NCBI RefSeq assembly: GCF_026151205.1
Contig: NC_087074.1
Coordinates: 15,420,962-15,484,961, forward strand
Direction of reading: 5' to 3'
DNA from: Bolinopsis microptera
Taxonomy: Eukaryota; Ctenophora; Tentaculata; Lobata; Bolinopsidae
DNA length: 64,000 nucleotides
Shown here: one piece after another, positions 12,830 to 24,900 of the stretch
Layout of the letters: each line of letters begins with the position of its first letter
Position numbering within the stretch: position 1 is the stretch's first letter
Position numbers and translations under genes: made by a program
Notes under the pieces: generated by a model
Seen by the model: the letters and a program-made list of their open reading frames with translations, nothing else
Database searches by the model: none
What the model was told of the DNA's origin: nothing

Positions 12830-13915
12830 TTACTTTTTTCCAAATTTAGTTGTTCAAGCTGCCTGATTCGAAAGTTTGCCAAAGGGGCCCAGGTAATCTT
12901 GTTCCACCTTTACCCTGAGACGAGAGAATGACTTTTTTTAACCATTGATTTGATACACCATGAGTGATTTCAAGGTCGTTCAGTGCCAACATATGACGGA
13001 ATGAATTCCCAAAGGCAACTAGATTTGTAAACGAAACTGTTTTGAGGCATGGTGTATTAAGAAGAGTTTCTTTGCGGTCTTTTGACAAACCACAAAAAGT
13101 TCAAATAGTGCAATTGGTGTTCGATACTTAAAGACTTAAAAGATTCATTGCCGCCGTATACGCGTATAAAATTCTGCAATGTCATAGTGATTGACGGGCA
13201 AAAAATGGCTTTGGTGTGCTCTCTACTACAAAGAAATTTGCTAGTAAGTTTTCCTGTTCCCATGGATAGGTCATAGTCCTAGCACATGTCATAAATTTAT
13301 CAGGTATGCTTTTTTGTCACCAAACATGATACGAGACAACACTTTTTTCTGGCTACAAATAGTGGTTAAGTTTATATTCTTGCACCACCCCAAACGTAAT
13401 CCATAAGATATTGACTTTCAACATGTAGTGGGTACATGTCCTAATGAATAGATGATGGAATTTTATCCTTAATATGAATAGCCTCCCAGAACAGGACGCG
13501 AGTTTTTCTAACTAGTTTGTCCTCTATAGAGATTGAAAGATATGCCTTCGTCGACAATTAACTCCCATAAATTCGATTCCGCACTCTTTGAGGAAGAGGT
13601 AGGCCATAGAGGTAAAACCTATTTTTCAATTAATAAAGATAGATCATCAACTTATCTATTAGCTGATTGAATCTATAAACAACTTTTCTTGGCGTTTATT
13701 AAACCTGTAATTTATTAGCCAATAGTACTCGTGACTGATCGAAGGACCCTATTACATTATTGTAGGCCTCTGCTCTAGTTTTGGCAACTACACATATGTT
13801 TGTATCCTCAGCAAATAAGACATAGCTAGAGTTATCGAGTTGAGAGATTGTTAAGTCATTGATGTATATTAAACACAGAGAGGCCCAAGGCAGCTCCCTC
13901 TGTGACGCCAAAGAG
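12830..13915 (-). mobile_element. Decayed non-LTR retrotransposon, RT C-terminal half
   Basis: A second decayed minus-strand member of the endonuclease-RT family. The palm region at 13,911-13,699 reads IYINDL then FAEDTNI, where the usual FADD has become FAED. A RIMFGDK-like motif appears in another frame near 13,300. A C-terminal block with REHTKAIF at 13,263-13,057 aligns with KEHTKPLF in the fragment at 16.4-17.0 kb. Frameshifts and stops interrupt it. The endonuclease and finger regions are missing, so it is 5'-truncated or eroded. The catalytic ADD to AED change alone would abolish RT activity. Confidence 0.75.
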
Positions 13916-15184
13916 AACAGGAAGTTCTGTCTCGATCACGTAATGTGACCGTATATAGGAATAGTGTAAGGAAGTTAGTATAATTTATCGTTAGGGTTCC
14001 AGTTAGGGTTAGCAGCCACCACAATGCTTTTGTTTAGAGAATGGGGTTAGTATAGCGATTAGGATTTGGGATTAGATTCGGCTTAATAGTCGTTCAGGGT
14101 CACTAGAGAAACAGGTCGAAAATTTGATGTGGCTGCGCTCAGCCTGGTCCTTGGTCGGCAGCTACTATGTTTATGAACATAATAGCCTGGGGTCCCCAGT
14201 ACAGGTAAGTCGAAAATTAGTCATGTAACAATCGAGTGTAGAGTGACATGATCAATCACCATTTACATTACATTATTTATTATACTACTTGTACGCGAAG
14301 GTTATTTATTTTTTCCAGTTTGGGCCCCTTTTTTGAAACACCGTGCAACTAACTAAATTTAATTTAACCCTAATTGTCAAAACCTTGATTGACGATGTCA
14401 ATTCATCTCAGCTCGGTGCGGCATTCACATAGCCATGTGTATACGCGTACTGCGTGACGCGCTTGTTTCACAAGCGGTCGCGCGCTACTGCAAGCGAGAG
14501 GGCTCTGGTTAGAGCAAGGTGCGACATAGTAGCTTAACGGGTGATACTCGTAAAATATCTGTTCCACGAGTCCAACTCGGCGCGCATCCTGGTAGGTTGT
14601 AAACCTACAACACAGTAGCGCATCTCGCCGATCTAGAGAGAGAAGCCTCATTCAGTGCGCGGCGTGGCACAGTAACGCATCGCGCTACAATCAAAACCAA
14701 AATATTCAACGTGTAATATGAATAAAAATGGTCAAATTTTAATCATTAATCGCCAACGTACCACTAAATCAAAATAATAATAATAATCAAAATATGTTTT
14801 AAATTTTGGTGACATGATGATCTAAAATTATTAAATAACAAAATATTATACATTATTTTACGAAAAATAGCTTTAAATATTTAAATCATTAACTGTTAAC
14901 ATAAACACTTAAAAACTGTGCACTTTGATCGTAATTTGTTTATTTATGATGTTTGCAAAAATCTTTGTACGGCTTCGCATACACATTCCTTATTATTTTA
15001 GTAATGAAATAATTGGTTGAAAATAGTTGAAAGATGTAAATCGAAGTAGCGCCGCGCAAATTTTCGCCATTCGTAAAATCGAGCGCTAAAATAGAATTCT
15101 CTGTATTGATTGTTATCTCATGTTAATTTTCAAAGATACCGTATCGGCGTATTGCGTTTAAATTTACTGTACGTATTGTGATTT
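13916..15184. other. Non-coding stretch, GC-richer island with a dispersed repeat
   Basis: No gene is seen. Positions 14,400-14,700 are notably richer in CpG than the surroundings and contain a block near 14,537-14,566 (ACGGGTGATACTCGTAAAAT) whose reverse complement recurs at about 54,461-54,491. The rest is AT-rich. Confidence 0.5.
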
Positions 15185-15844
15185 GTGTATGATTGGTTTT
15201 TTGATGTTCGTCTTGTTCTATTTGCTGACGACACTAATATATTTGTTGCAGCCGACTCAAAGGATAAGGTATATGACATGGCTAACAAAATACTGCAGGC
15301 TGTTAATAAGTACATGATAGTAAACCTACTACACATTAATGTAAAAAAGTGCTGTTACATGTACTTCTCTCCAAATAAACGTAACAATAATGAATTAGAC
15401 GCCGATATAGATAGCTATTACCTATCCATGAATAACAAGGTAATCAAGCGTGTTAGTCAAACTAAATTCCTTGGAGTAATTATTGATGACAAATTAAGTT
15501 GGAAACCACACATACAATCTCTTAACAAAAAACTAAGCAGTGCTTGTGGACGTATCTACCGTATTAAGAAATGCTTACCAGAATCACTATATAAACAAAT
15601 TTACCATTCTCTCTTTGAATCACATCTCGGTTTTGCTATTTCTGTCTGGGGAGGTATTCCTAATATCCAGTTAAAACCACTATTTATTACCCAGAAGAAA
15701 TGTATAAGAATTCTATTCGGAGACCATAAAAGGTATGTAGACAAATTCAAAACATGTGCTAGAGTTAGACCGTTTGGCTCCCAACGTTTGGGTTGCGATT
15801 TTTATGTTAAGGAGTCTACCAATGAAACGAAAAGTTTTCAATGA
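15185..15844 (+). pseudogene. Non-LTR retrotransposon RT fragment
   Basis: A continuous plus-strand frame of about 219 codons holds the RT catalytic FADDTNIF block followed by the thumb and C-terminal region (KFLGVIIDDKLSWK, VWGG, KKCIRILFGD, GSQRLGCDFY). It aligns along its length with the last third of the element at 17.3-20.4 kb, but the RT fingers and the endonuclease are absent, so the copy is 5'-truncated. The frame ends near a short direct repeat, where AATGAAACGAAAAGTTTT occurs twice between 15,820 and 15,858. After that the homology is lost, so the 3' end of the ORF is also missing. No start codon belongs to the family at this position. Confidence 0.8.
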
Positions 15845-16399
15845 AACGAAAAGTTTTATTTTACATTCCTTTAATCATAAATAGAATAAGAGCTTAAACC
15901 ACTAATTAGTTAGCTAGACGTAAACTTGAGGAAATATTCTTTATTTAAAAAACTTTATTTGGTTGTTAGCATTTTAATTATGGTAAGTGGTTGAAATTAG
16001 GGGAATTTAGTGAGACAGGGTCAGTTTCTCTATTGTCTTAGAAAAATTTCTACTTTACAGTAGGCAATGCTGAGTGGCAGGAATGAAGGACCAAAACGCT
16101 TGGGGCTAACAATGGCCCATTTACAAACCACTTCAGACATGGCAATGATGATATTTATGCTTAATTCGTCTGAAACTGACCCTACTACACTTCTAATATT
16201 CTATAAAAATCTCTTCTAAAATAGGTATAAAGATGCATAGCGCAAAACACACAAACAAAAATGTTTATAATCCATATATAAATAAATTAAATAAATTTCT
16301 ATAGAACTTTCAAATTTCTATAAAACTGATAAACCTATAATCTATATAATATATATATCTATTCATTTTGCACCCAGAGAAAGATGTGATCACAGAGGT
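15845..16399. other. AT-rich spacer between RT fragments
   Basis: AT-rich sequence with no open frame worth naming. Some of it may be the untranslated 3' parts of the flanking RT fragments, which run toward each other (plus-strand copy on the left, minus-strand copy on the right). Confidence 0.5.
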
Positions 16400-17318
16400 A
16401 GTATCGATATTATGTTCATGACAAGGTATGGGGCTGCTGCAAGTTATATTTTGCTAAGATATTACAGCTTTTGTAAGCTTAAGTAATCTAGGCAAGGTCA
16501 ATTTTAAAGTTTTTGAATTTTGTCGAACACTGTTTAAGGCTAAGTTCCAGTCGTTTGGTTCTCCTTCCTTTTGAGTGTGAGCGATGGTTATTTTTATGGA
16601 TGATTTGAGGTGATTGGGCTTACAGGTGAATGTAGTTAGCATGAGATTTTGTCGTACTGTGTTCCAGATTGTCCCTGCTCTATATATGTAGCTGTCTGAT
16701 GGTTTAGGTGTGAGAATGAGTGTCTCTTTGCCAAGTCTGCCAGATGTTTCAAAGAGGGAGTAAAGTGATATAGGGGTTCTATATTTCAAGACCTTGAAGA
16801 TGTCATTAATGCAGTGGTAGAAGTACAGATTATGCACATTCATGATTTCATGAGTGTTGAAGAGGGGTTTAGTATGCTCTTTTCTGTAGAATTCGTTGCC
16901 CAGGATTTGCTCCCCGTAGGGTCTGCATCGCGCACTAGTTTTGAACTTATCTAAGTATGCTTCTTTATCACCAAACATTATGCGGGCACACATTTTCTGT
17001 GCTTTGAACAGAGGTTCGAGTTTTTTGTTAGATGCTCCTCCCCAGACTGTTATACCATAAGCAAGATAGCTTTCAAACAGAGTGTGATACAGATCTTTGT
17101 GGAGTGATGTGGGAATGTTAGATCTTTAATTCTATTTAGCATGCCACAGCAGCTGGCTAGTTTTTTTGCTAATTTACCTCTATGTGCATTCCAGTTTAGG
17201 TCTTCATCGATTGTTACGCCTAAGAATTTAGTTTCATGTACTCTCTCCAAAGGTATGCCATTGATATTTATTTCTTGATCAGAGGGGGTATCTTCATCCT
17301 CTATTTGCAAAACATAAA
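16400..17318 (-). pseudogene. Non-LTR retrotransposon RT C-terminal fragment, frameshifted
   Basis: Minus-strand relic of the same family. The part at about 17,315-17,110 encodes the block before and through KFLGVTIDEDLNW. A frameshift near 17,110 breaks the next segment (the expected LFES..VWGG region). The frame resumes at 16,993-16,454 with RIMFGDKEAYLDKF, RCRPYG, KEHTKPLF and a long C-terminal tail. The RT catalytic core and the endonuclease are missing. Its high-coordinate edge abuts the start of the plus-strand element, giving a head-to-head arrangement. Confidence 0.8.
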
Positions 17319-20300
17319 TTACTAGCTGTAGAGAACCTATACACTGCATCTGACCTTACAAATATTCTCTGCAACCAAGTAAAGAAACAATCATCTATTC
17401 TCTTTCAAAATATTGATGGAAATAAATCAAATTTTGACAACCTTGCCATTGAAACCTGTAGGTACAAAACAAAATTCTCCGTAATAGCCCTAGCTGAAAC
17501 CAACACTGGAAAAGAATTAAGCAATCTATTTCAGCTCGACGGTTATAATAGTTACTATCAGGACACAGCACCTAACAAACAAAAGGGCACTGGAGTAGCC
17601 CTTTATGTTGACGATAAATTAAATGCTACTGTAATTGAGAATATATCACAAGTCACAGAACATCTAGAAATACTTGTCTTATCATTAAGTAACGAAGATC
17701 AACCTGTTAATGTAGGTGTTTTGTATCGTCCACCAAGTGGCTGTATTTCCCAAGCTCTAGTTGAACTTTCTAACCTTCTTGATCACATGCCGAAGTTTAG
17801 TTATCTAGCTGGAGACTTTAATATCGATCTTCATGATAAAGATAACAAAAATGTTCAAAAATATGAAGAAATATTATTCAGTAAAGGATTTTGTCCGTTA
17901 ATATCTATTGTTACCCACGAAAAACCAGGCTGTAAAGCATCCTGCATAGATAACATTATTACTAACGATATTGAGAATGTGATTACTTCAGGCACCCTAA
18001 AAGAACGAATAACTCATCACTCACCTATTTTTAACACATTTAACTGGAATGTTGAAGTCAACTCTGAAAAAACTTCTTTTAAACAATATTACGACTTCTG
18101 TCAATCAAATGTTAACGGCTTCCTAGTGGATCTTGAAGATGAGCTTAAAACTAAAACAATCCATAACTTTACTGAATTCCATGACACTTACAAAAACTGC
18201 GTCGAAAAATCGTTTAAATTAGAGACCCCGAAAACCTCTAAGAGAACTGTTCAGGTTAACCCTTGGATAACTCCCGGTCTCATTTGCTCAATTAATAATC
18301 AGCATAAACTGTACGAAAATTGGGTTGAGATAAGAAATAGAAAATGTAAACTCGGGGAAACTGCTAACAAGGGCGGCATTTGCCAGTGCCCTGAATGCTC
18401 ACTAAAACGTAGTCGCTACCTTATCTACAAAGAATACAGAAAAGTCCTAAAGAAAACACGTCAAACTGTGAAAACAGAATACTTCTCTGGTAAATTTGCT
18501 GAAAATAGCGGTGATAGTAAAAAGACCTGGGAACTAATAAATCGTATAAGAGGTAAACGGCGGCGTGAAATAAAGCCGCTGTTCACCATAGACAACGTTA
18601 AGATAACAAATAGAAGGATCATAGCAAACGAATTCAATAAATATTTTGTATCATTAGCCTCTGACCTAAATACCGCTTACAATGATCTTGGACAAATTAA
18701 CATAAACAGTATACCTAGTTTCTATGATTATCTACCGCTTTCAAACACTTCCAGCATTTACATGCATGACTGCACAACAGACGAGGTTAGCAAAATCATA
18801 TCTGAACTTAAAAATGGCAAGGCAAGTGACATACCGATTCATGTAATTAAGCAGTCCTCTAAAATAGTTACTCCTCTACTCACTGTACTGTATAACGAAT
18901 GTATGAAAGATGGAATATTTCCAGATGACCTCAAAGTTGGAAGGATTAGTCCCATTTACAAGAAAGATAACCAGGAACTCCTTGAAAACTATAGACCTGT
19001 ATCAACGCTAGCTGTGTTTGGTAAAATATTTGAAAAGATTATATTCAATAGATTATACAGCTTCTTTCATTCACAGAACTCCTTATATGAAAACCAGTAC
19101 GGATTCCGTAAAAATCACTCGACCAGTTATGCCCTAAATTACTCAGTGAACCACGTAGAATCTTGCCTCAAGAAAAAACAACACGTTCTTGGAATATTTA
19201 TTGATCTTAGTAAAGCCTTTGATACAATATCACATGAAAAGTTACTGCATAAGTTAGAAAATTATGGAATCCGTGGAAATGCAAATAACCTTATAGCAAG
19301 TTACCTGTCGAACAGATACCAGTACGTCTCGGTATTAGGTGAAGAATCCGAGAAACTTCCAGTAGTCTATGGAGTGCCGCAGGGGAGCTGTCTTGGTCCC
19401 TTACTTTTTATTATTTATATTAATGACATCCGTAACTCATCAATTATAGGAAAGTTTATACTATTTGCCGACGACACTAACATATTTATAGAAGACACAT
19501 GTGTCAAAAGACTATACGAAAAAGGAAATGAAGTTCTATCATTTGTGTACAAGTATATGAAACTAAACTTATTACATATTAACATTAAGAAATGTTGTTT
19601 TATTCATTTTAAACCCTCACGGGCCAAAGAGGAAGTAGAAAATGACGAGAACATACTAACTTTAAATAATGTAGTTATTAAAAGAGTTCAAGAAGCTAAA
19701 TTTCTAGGCGTTATTATTGACGACCAACTTAACTGGAAATCACATACGCAGTCACTTAACTCAAAACTTAAATGCGAAGTAGGAAAGCTGTGCAGAATAC
19801 GACACATTGTCCCAAAGCAGTATTATAAGGATTTATATCATACTCTATTTGAATCACATTTAGGATTTGGAATATCTGTGTGGGGTGGTATTAGCAATAA
19901 CCGACTTGAACCTATCTTTAAAACACAGAAAAAGTGTATAAGAATTCTGTTTGGGGATAGAGAAGCTTACCTAGAGAAGTTTAAAACGTGTGCCCGAACA
20001 CGACCTGTTGATAAGCAAAGACTGGGGGTGGACTTTTACCAAAAAGAACACTCCAAGCCCTTGTTTAAAACCCACAGGTTGTTGACGGTCCACAATCTGT
20101 ACAAGTACACTTGTCTCTTAGAACTATTCAAAATTAATAAGTTAGAGGAACCATTATCACTGTACTCATCATTTAACAGGTCACCACGACGAGAGGATTA
20201 TTTCATTACATCACAACCATCCTCACAATTCATCTACCAATCATCCTACATGTGGAACAGCTGTCGACAAACATCAAGTAAGATAAGTTTTAATACTCCG

Positions 20301-20530
20301 ACAAACGGGTTTAAGAATATATTGAAAATTGCCTTACGAGAATTGCAATTCAAGCATGATACACTTGATTGGTGTGAGCTTAATTTTGCCACAAATGAGC
20401 TCAAGTTCTGATTTATGTGAGTTACTAAAATGACCATATATCTTTTCTCATACATATAACCACTGCACTCCAACCAAAAACATTACTTACACCATACTCC
20501 ACAAATGATATATATATATATACACAAACA
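17318..20530 (+). mobile_element. CR1/Jockey-like non-LTR retrotransposon, nearly intact ORF2
   Basis: A single long element spanning an uninterrupted endonuclease-RT ORF and a short 3' tail. The tail ends near a (TA)n microsatellite at about 20,508-20,524. The 5' edge lies about where the endonuclease domain would begin, directly against a minus-strand relic, so any ORF1 and 5' UTR are missing: a typical 5'-truncated insertion. No obvious target duplication was found by eye. Confidence 0.75.
17322..20411 (+). CDS. Endonuclease-reverse transcriptase polyprotein (ORF2, 5' partial)
   Basis: The frame is open from about 17,322 to the stop at 20,409-20,411 (about 1,029 residues), with no upstream ATG before the endonuclease core, so the start is lost. 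The order is an apurinic-type endonuclease (FQNIDG, AETN, YRPPSG, GDFNID, SCIDNI) and a linker with a cysteine cluster (CQCPEC). The RT follows: NYRPVS, NQYGFRKNHST, FIDLSKAFDTI, GVPQGSCLGPLLF and the catalytic FADDTN. The C-terminal region has KKCIRILFGD. No RNase H is visible. The enzyme would nick target DNA and prime reverse transcription of its own RNA in the nucleus. The usual SDH motif at the end of the endonuclease reads HHSP, with CAT where GAT would give the catalytic Asp. The RT core looks intact. CR1/L2 versus Jockey assignment needs a tree. Confidence 0.85.
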   Translation, partial: LAVENLYTASDLTNILCNQVKKQSSILFQNIDGNKSNFDNLAIETCRYKTKFSVIALAETNTGKELSNLFQLDGYNSYYQDTAPNKQKGTGVALYVDDKLNATVIENISQVTEHLEILVLSLSNEDQPVNVGVLYRPPSGCISQALVELSNLLDHMPKFSYLAGDFNIDLHDKDNKNVQKYEEILFSKGFCPLISIVTHEKPGCKASCIDNIITNDIENVITSGTLKERITHHSPIFNTFNWNVEVNSEKTSFKQYYDFCQSNVNGFLVDLEDELKTKTIHNFTEFHDTYKNCVEKSFKLETPKTSKRTVQVNPWITPGLICSINNQHKLYENWVEIRNRKCKLGETANKGGICQCPECSLKRSRYLIYKEYRKVLKKTRQTVKTEYFSGKFAENSGDSKKTWELINRIRGKRRREIKPLFTIDNVKITNRRIIANEFNKYFVSLASDLNTAYNDLGQININSIPSFYDYLPLSNTSSIYMHDCTTDEVSKIISELKNGKASDIPIHVIKQSSKIVTPLLTVLYNECMKDGIFPDDLKVGRISPIYKKDNQELLENYRPVSTLAVFGKIFEKIIFNRLYSFFHSQNSLYENQYGFRKNHSTSYALNYSVNHVESCLKKKQHVLGIFIDLSKAFDTISHEKLLHKLENYGIRGNANNLIASYLSNRYQYVSVLGEESEKLPVVYGVPQGSCLGPLLFIIYINDIRNSSIIGKFILFADDTNIFIEDTCVKRLYEKGNEVLSFVYKYMKLNLLHINIKKCCFIHFKPSRAKEEVENDENILTLNNVVIKRVQEAKFLGVIIDDQLNWKSHTQSLNSKLKCEVGKLCRIRHIVPKQYYKDLYHTLFESHLGFGISVWGGISNNRLEPIFKTQKKCIRILFGDREAYLEKFKTCARTRPVDKQRLGVDFYQKEHSKPLFKTHRLLTVHNLYKYTCLLELFKINKLEEPLSLYSSFNRSPRREDYFITSQPSSQFIYQSSYMWNSCRQTSSKISFNTPTNGFKNILKIALRELQFKHDTLDWCELNFATNELKF

Positions 20531-21988
20531 CACTAGTACCGAGCAATCGCACTGTAAAACATGCTCACGGTACACTCAAAATTGGAAATATTCAACGGCT
20601 TGTATATGAAACTTACACTTACACTCAGTGTACACCCAGTGTTAACTAGTATTACACACTGGTAAACTCTACGTAACGCGCGAAAATAATAATTCTATGG
20701 CGTTTTCATTGTCACATTTCACGTCGACGGGATTAAACGCGCGCGCGCGTAACATCTTATCTTACTGCTATCTCAACTAATAAACACACAACGACTTTGA
20801 CAATTGACCGACGACTTAACGATTGTGAGTTATGACGGACTTAACTGTATGGGTCAACTACTAAAACTGCATTGTATACTATCTTAATCATTATACTGGA
20901 CATGAGATGACGAAGTATCTTGAGCAGCACTTTATACCTCCACTTAGAACTTGATTAGTCACGAACAATAGAATCATTATAAATCAATACAATAAAACAT
21001 CTTGATCAATAAATGCCTAGCAGCACCAGACAGCAGCCGTGTACCTTTTTCAACTCCACGGAGTCCCTGATGGACTTTTGTTTACTTTTGTTAATAATTT
21101 GACCGCAACCTTTCTTTCTCGAAACACAAATCCTACTGTACTTCATTACAGTATTAAGATAATATAATATAAAGCAAATCATGTGAATATATGACTACGA
21201 AATAGATCTATAGACTTGTCCATAATATTTAATACCGTATTGATGGTTTTGAATTTTGTATATTGAATTTTAATGTGAAGCGTTTACTCTTCCCCTCGGC
21301 AATTAATTAGAAAGTTAGATTAATGACAATAATTGCCAAATGACGTAGTAGATATAGATGTTCAATGTTGTAGAGTGATTTCAAGAGTAGTGGTCCACAG
21401 GGGCCCGAAAAAGCCGTACAGGCACTTGGGTCCTTATCCTTGTCACTAGTCCCAATTGGATTCACTTTACACAAAACATGAACGTTTACAATTTAGACGT
21501 ACACATTGGCACGATATTTATTAGAAAGCAAACAGTATAAAATAATACGTGCGTGCGCGGCTTGAGCCGCGCCGCATAACAATTTATGCGTTTAGGGGCT
21601 GGAGTACGCGTGTTTACAGATTAATGAATTGTTGCATTGTAAATATTTAAAGTTGACGATATATTATGATTTAATAGTAAATTTTTCAAAGCTGGCTTTG
21701 GACTCAGGTAAAATTATAATTTATTTATTTAAAAGAAAAAACCACGGATAGTTTTTAATTTACATAGTCGTATAACTATAATCAAGTTAATCCTGTTTTC
21801 AAGAATGCGCGGCTTTGGCGGCCAGTTATTGACTTGTACATAAAATTGAATTTTAAATAGAAATGTGAATGTATTAAAATTTAAAACTTTCAAAACGGAG
21901 GCTTATAAATATTATTATATTATCATTGTAAAATAAAGGATAAAATTTTAAATTTGTTTCACCTATATAGACTACGTTGCCTAATGGA
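20531..21988. other. Intergenic spacer between two retroelements
   Basis: No open frame or recognisable gene. Small CpG-rich islands (around 20,730-20,760 and 21,550-21,600, with GCGC runs) alternate with AT-rich DNA. Confidence 0.55.
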
Positions 21989-21994
21989 ATTTTT
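21989..21994. repeat. Possible target-site duplication, left copy
   Basis: ATTTTT lies immediately left of the 3' end of the R2-like element pair and is matched by ATTTTT at 28,132-28,137, just outside the other end. Six AT-rich bases can match by chance. Confidence 0.4.
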
Positions 21995-24900
21995 AGAGTT
22001 GAGACACAGTTAATAAACTGCGGAGTGACTAAAATGCTATACAGCAAAAACAGAAAGCTCCAACCAAACACTCCACCTACTGATCCTAACCACCCTAACA
22101 ACTCTCAAGCTCTCTCTCTTCAACCCTCATTCCCTCACTCCTCTTGGTGCACAAAACCATTCTAACCTATGTATGTCCCCCTTACGGGTTCCACAAGCCC
22201 AACGGTACATAGTTAGACGAAAAACAGAGAAGCCTTGATTGCCAGATCAAGGACTGCATCAGTAGCAGCGAAATACGGATATACCTTCTCCCTTACAGTC
22301 AGCGAGCTGACAACTATCTGACTGTGTCTTTTAGGCCTTGCCACACCACCTTCGCTATTGCATCCGCTCGCCCGTATTCACTGACACATGCCACACCTGG
22401 GTTTAGTATGAAGATGTACACATATTCACCCAAGATGCGGAGATGCCTCAGTTTAGCAAGTTGAGATACAACAGCAAACTCACAGGAGCATGGATCAGAA
22501 TCATCAGTTACCAACCTGACACCGTTTCGGGGCTTTAATCGCAATACGGTTTCCTGTCAGGCGCCCCAGCAGTCCACCCTTGAACCACCATCTGATCCGA
22601 GAGTCACTTGAGGAGACCCGTTAGAGCTCGCAATTGGCGACGAGATAACGTTTATGGTTCCTCTAGATGTTATAGTGAACTCTCAAGCTCCAACCTTCCT
22701 GAACTCCCACTCCCTCTTTCTCGATAACAAGTAAATCCATCTGGAACAGTGGGCTGCCTCTTTCCCACTGTCCCGTACCAGCTTCTTCAGCTCTCTTCCT
22801 CTAAAACCAATCCTCCTCGCAGCTCTCTCCAAACTCTGCGCAACCACTCCCCTAGCTCCAACTTCGACTGCGGCATTATAACAGCACCAACCTTTCGCCT
22901 GAATCTCAGCCTGCAGACCACTGTATCGGTCGAGTTTGTACTCGTGCGATTCAGCGATCCGCTCTTCAGATGGTACTGTTAGCTCCCACCAAATAACTGT
23001 CTTTGCCGACCTTGAGAATATCACAAGGTCCGGCCTCAGCCGTGTTTCCACAATCTCACTGGGAAACTTAAGCTGCCCCTCAAGGTCTGACAGCACTATC
23101 CAATCCCGATACCCACTCAGGATCCCAAAACCACGACTCTCCTTCCGGTCGTCTGTACCTGCTTTTCTCCTCCCAGCAGGAATAAAATCAATGAACTGTC
23201 TTCCATTGCCGGCCTTGTTCTTATAAGTGTTCACTCGGCGATCACAATGGAAGACAACCTGTTCAGAGATCTGCTTCAGAACCTTGTCGTGCCGCCATCT
23301 ATACCTTCCTTGACTAAGGGCCACCTTACACCCAGCCAAAATGTGCTGAATGGTGCCCATCCTCTCCTCACATAACTTGCACTTCCCATCCTCATCTTCA
23401 CTCCACTTGGAAACCATAGAGGGGGTTAAGAGGGTGCCGTACACAGCACTTAGCATGAACCCAATAAGTGAGTCACCATACTTAAAAAGTGTATGCCAGC
23501 TCAAATCCGTCTTCATTACGAGCTCTCTCCACTCACCCCACCTGCTCTGCATCTCCAGAGAACCTACTTGCACCTCCCTCTCTCTTTCAATGTTCTCCTT
23601 CACTCTCAGCATAACCTCCCTCTCTCTTTCCCGCTCATCCATCCTCTCCCAAGGTTTTTTCCAGTCACCAAAACCGATGCCAACTCTTTTTTGAGGTTGC
23701 ACCATCCCTCGCACCGATTCACAGACCAAATCTCTTCTGGCCTCTTCCAGTTCTGTCTCAGGCCTCCAAACTCTACCAGAACGAACTTGGGGCTGGACTG
23801 CTTTAATCAGGTCATCCTTAGATGTCTGATAAGATTGCAACAGTCGACACTTCTCTATCTTCCATGTATCTGTCAAGCTGCTCACCGGTAAGGCCACACT
23901 GGATGATTGACTGAACAGACAAAGACCACTCAGAGTGTGCCCCACCCCCAACCACTTTCTGAGGAAACTGTTGGTATTCTGTTCCCATCTGGTAACTGTT
24001 GTGAACGGAATATCATAGATGGCAAGAGGCCACTTCAGTTTTGGAAGGACCATGTACTGATATCCCCAGCACTTCTGGAGTCCAGTAAGGGAACTTTCAT
24101 CGAGTCTCCGAAGAAAAGTGTTAAGGTCGACCTTCGTTGAGTCGATGACTGATTTGTCATTTCCTTCCACTCTTATCCATCTCCCAAGGAATTTTATCGG
24201 CTTCTCTGACACATTCGGAATCACCTCACCACCCAACTGCAAACACAACTCTCTCTCCACCTCCTCCTCTCCTACCACTACCTCCTCAACCCACCTCACA
24301 GCCACTCCCTTCTTCAACACCAGTGCTCTGGACTTGGAGGACTTTAACTTAAATCTGGACCAGTCCACATACTTCTGAAACACATTGAGTAACGTTTGCA
24401 TATCTTCTGCACGTGCGGTGGTCAGACAGCTATCGTCCATAAACAGCTTCAGAGTTGGTATTGGTGTGTCATCCTTGATGTACTCAATGCTTCTCGGAAC
24501 CTTAGACTTTAGGTGTTCATGCCCAAGGTTCATGCACAAGACAAACAAGATGACTGATATCACACACCCCATGAAGATTCCTATCTCAAACTGCTGCCAG
24601 TCTGATGTCACCGTTCTTGAGGAGAACCTTCCGAATACCCCGGAGAAGTACCGTAGGATAATGTTGATAACCTTCTCAGGGACGTTGTAGAAACGGAGGG
24701 CCCTGGCAATCAGAACATGGGGTACCGCTCCGTAAGCGTTAGCCAGGTCAAGCCATACTACACTCAGATCCTTCTTCTTGACCTTTGCCTCCTTCAGTAC
24801 CTCCCACATGGCACCAAAATGCTCCGTGCACCCACGGACGCCTGGCACACCACCCTTCTGTATAGAGAGGTCTACATATCCATTCGAGACAACAAAGCTG

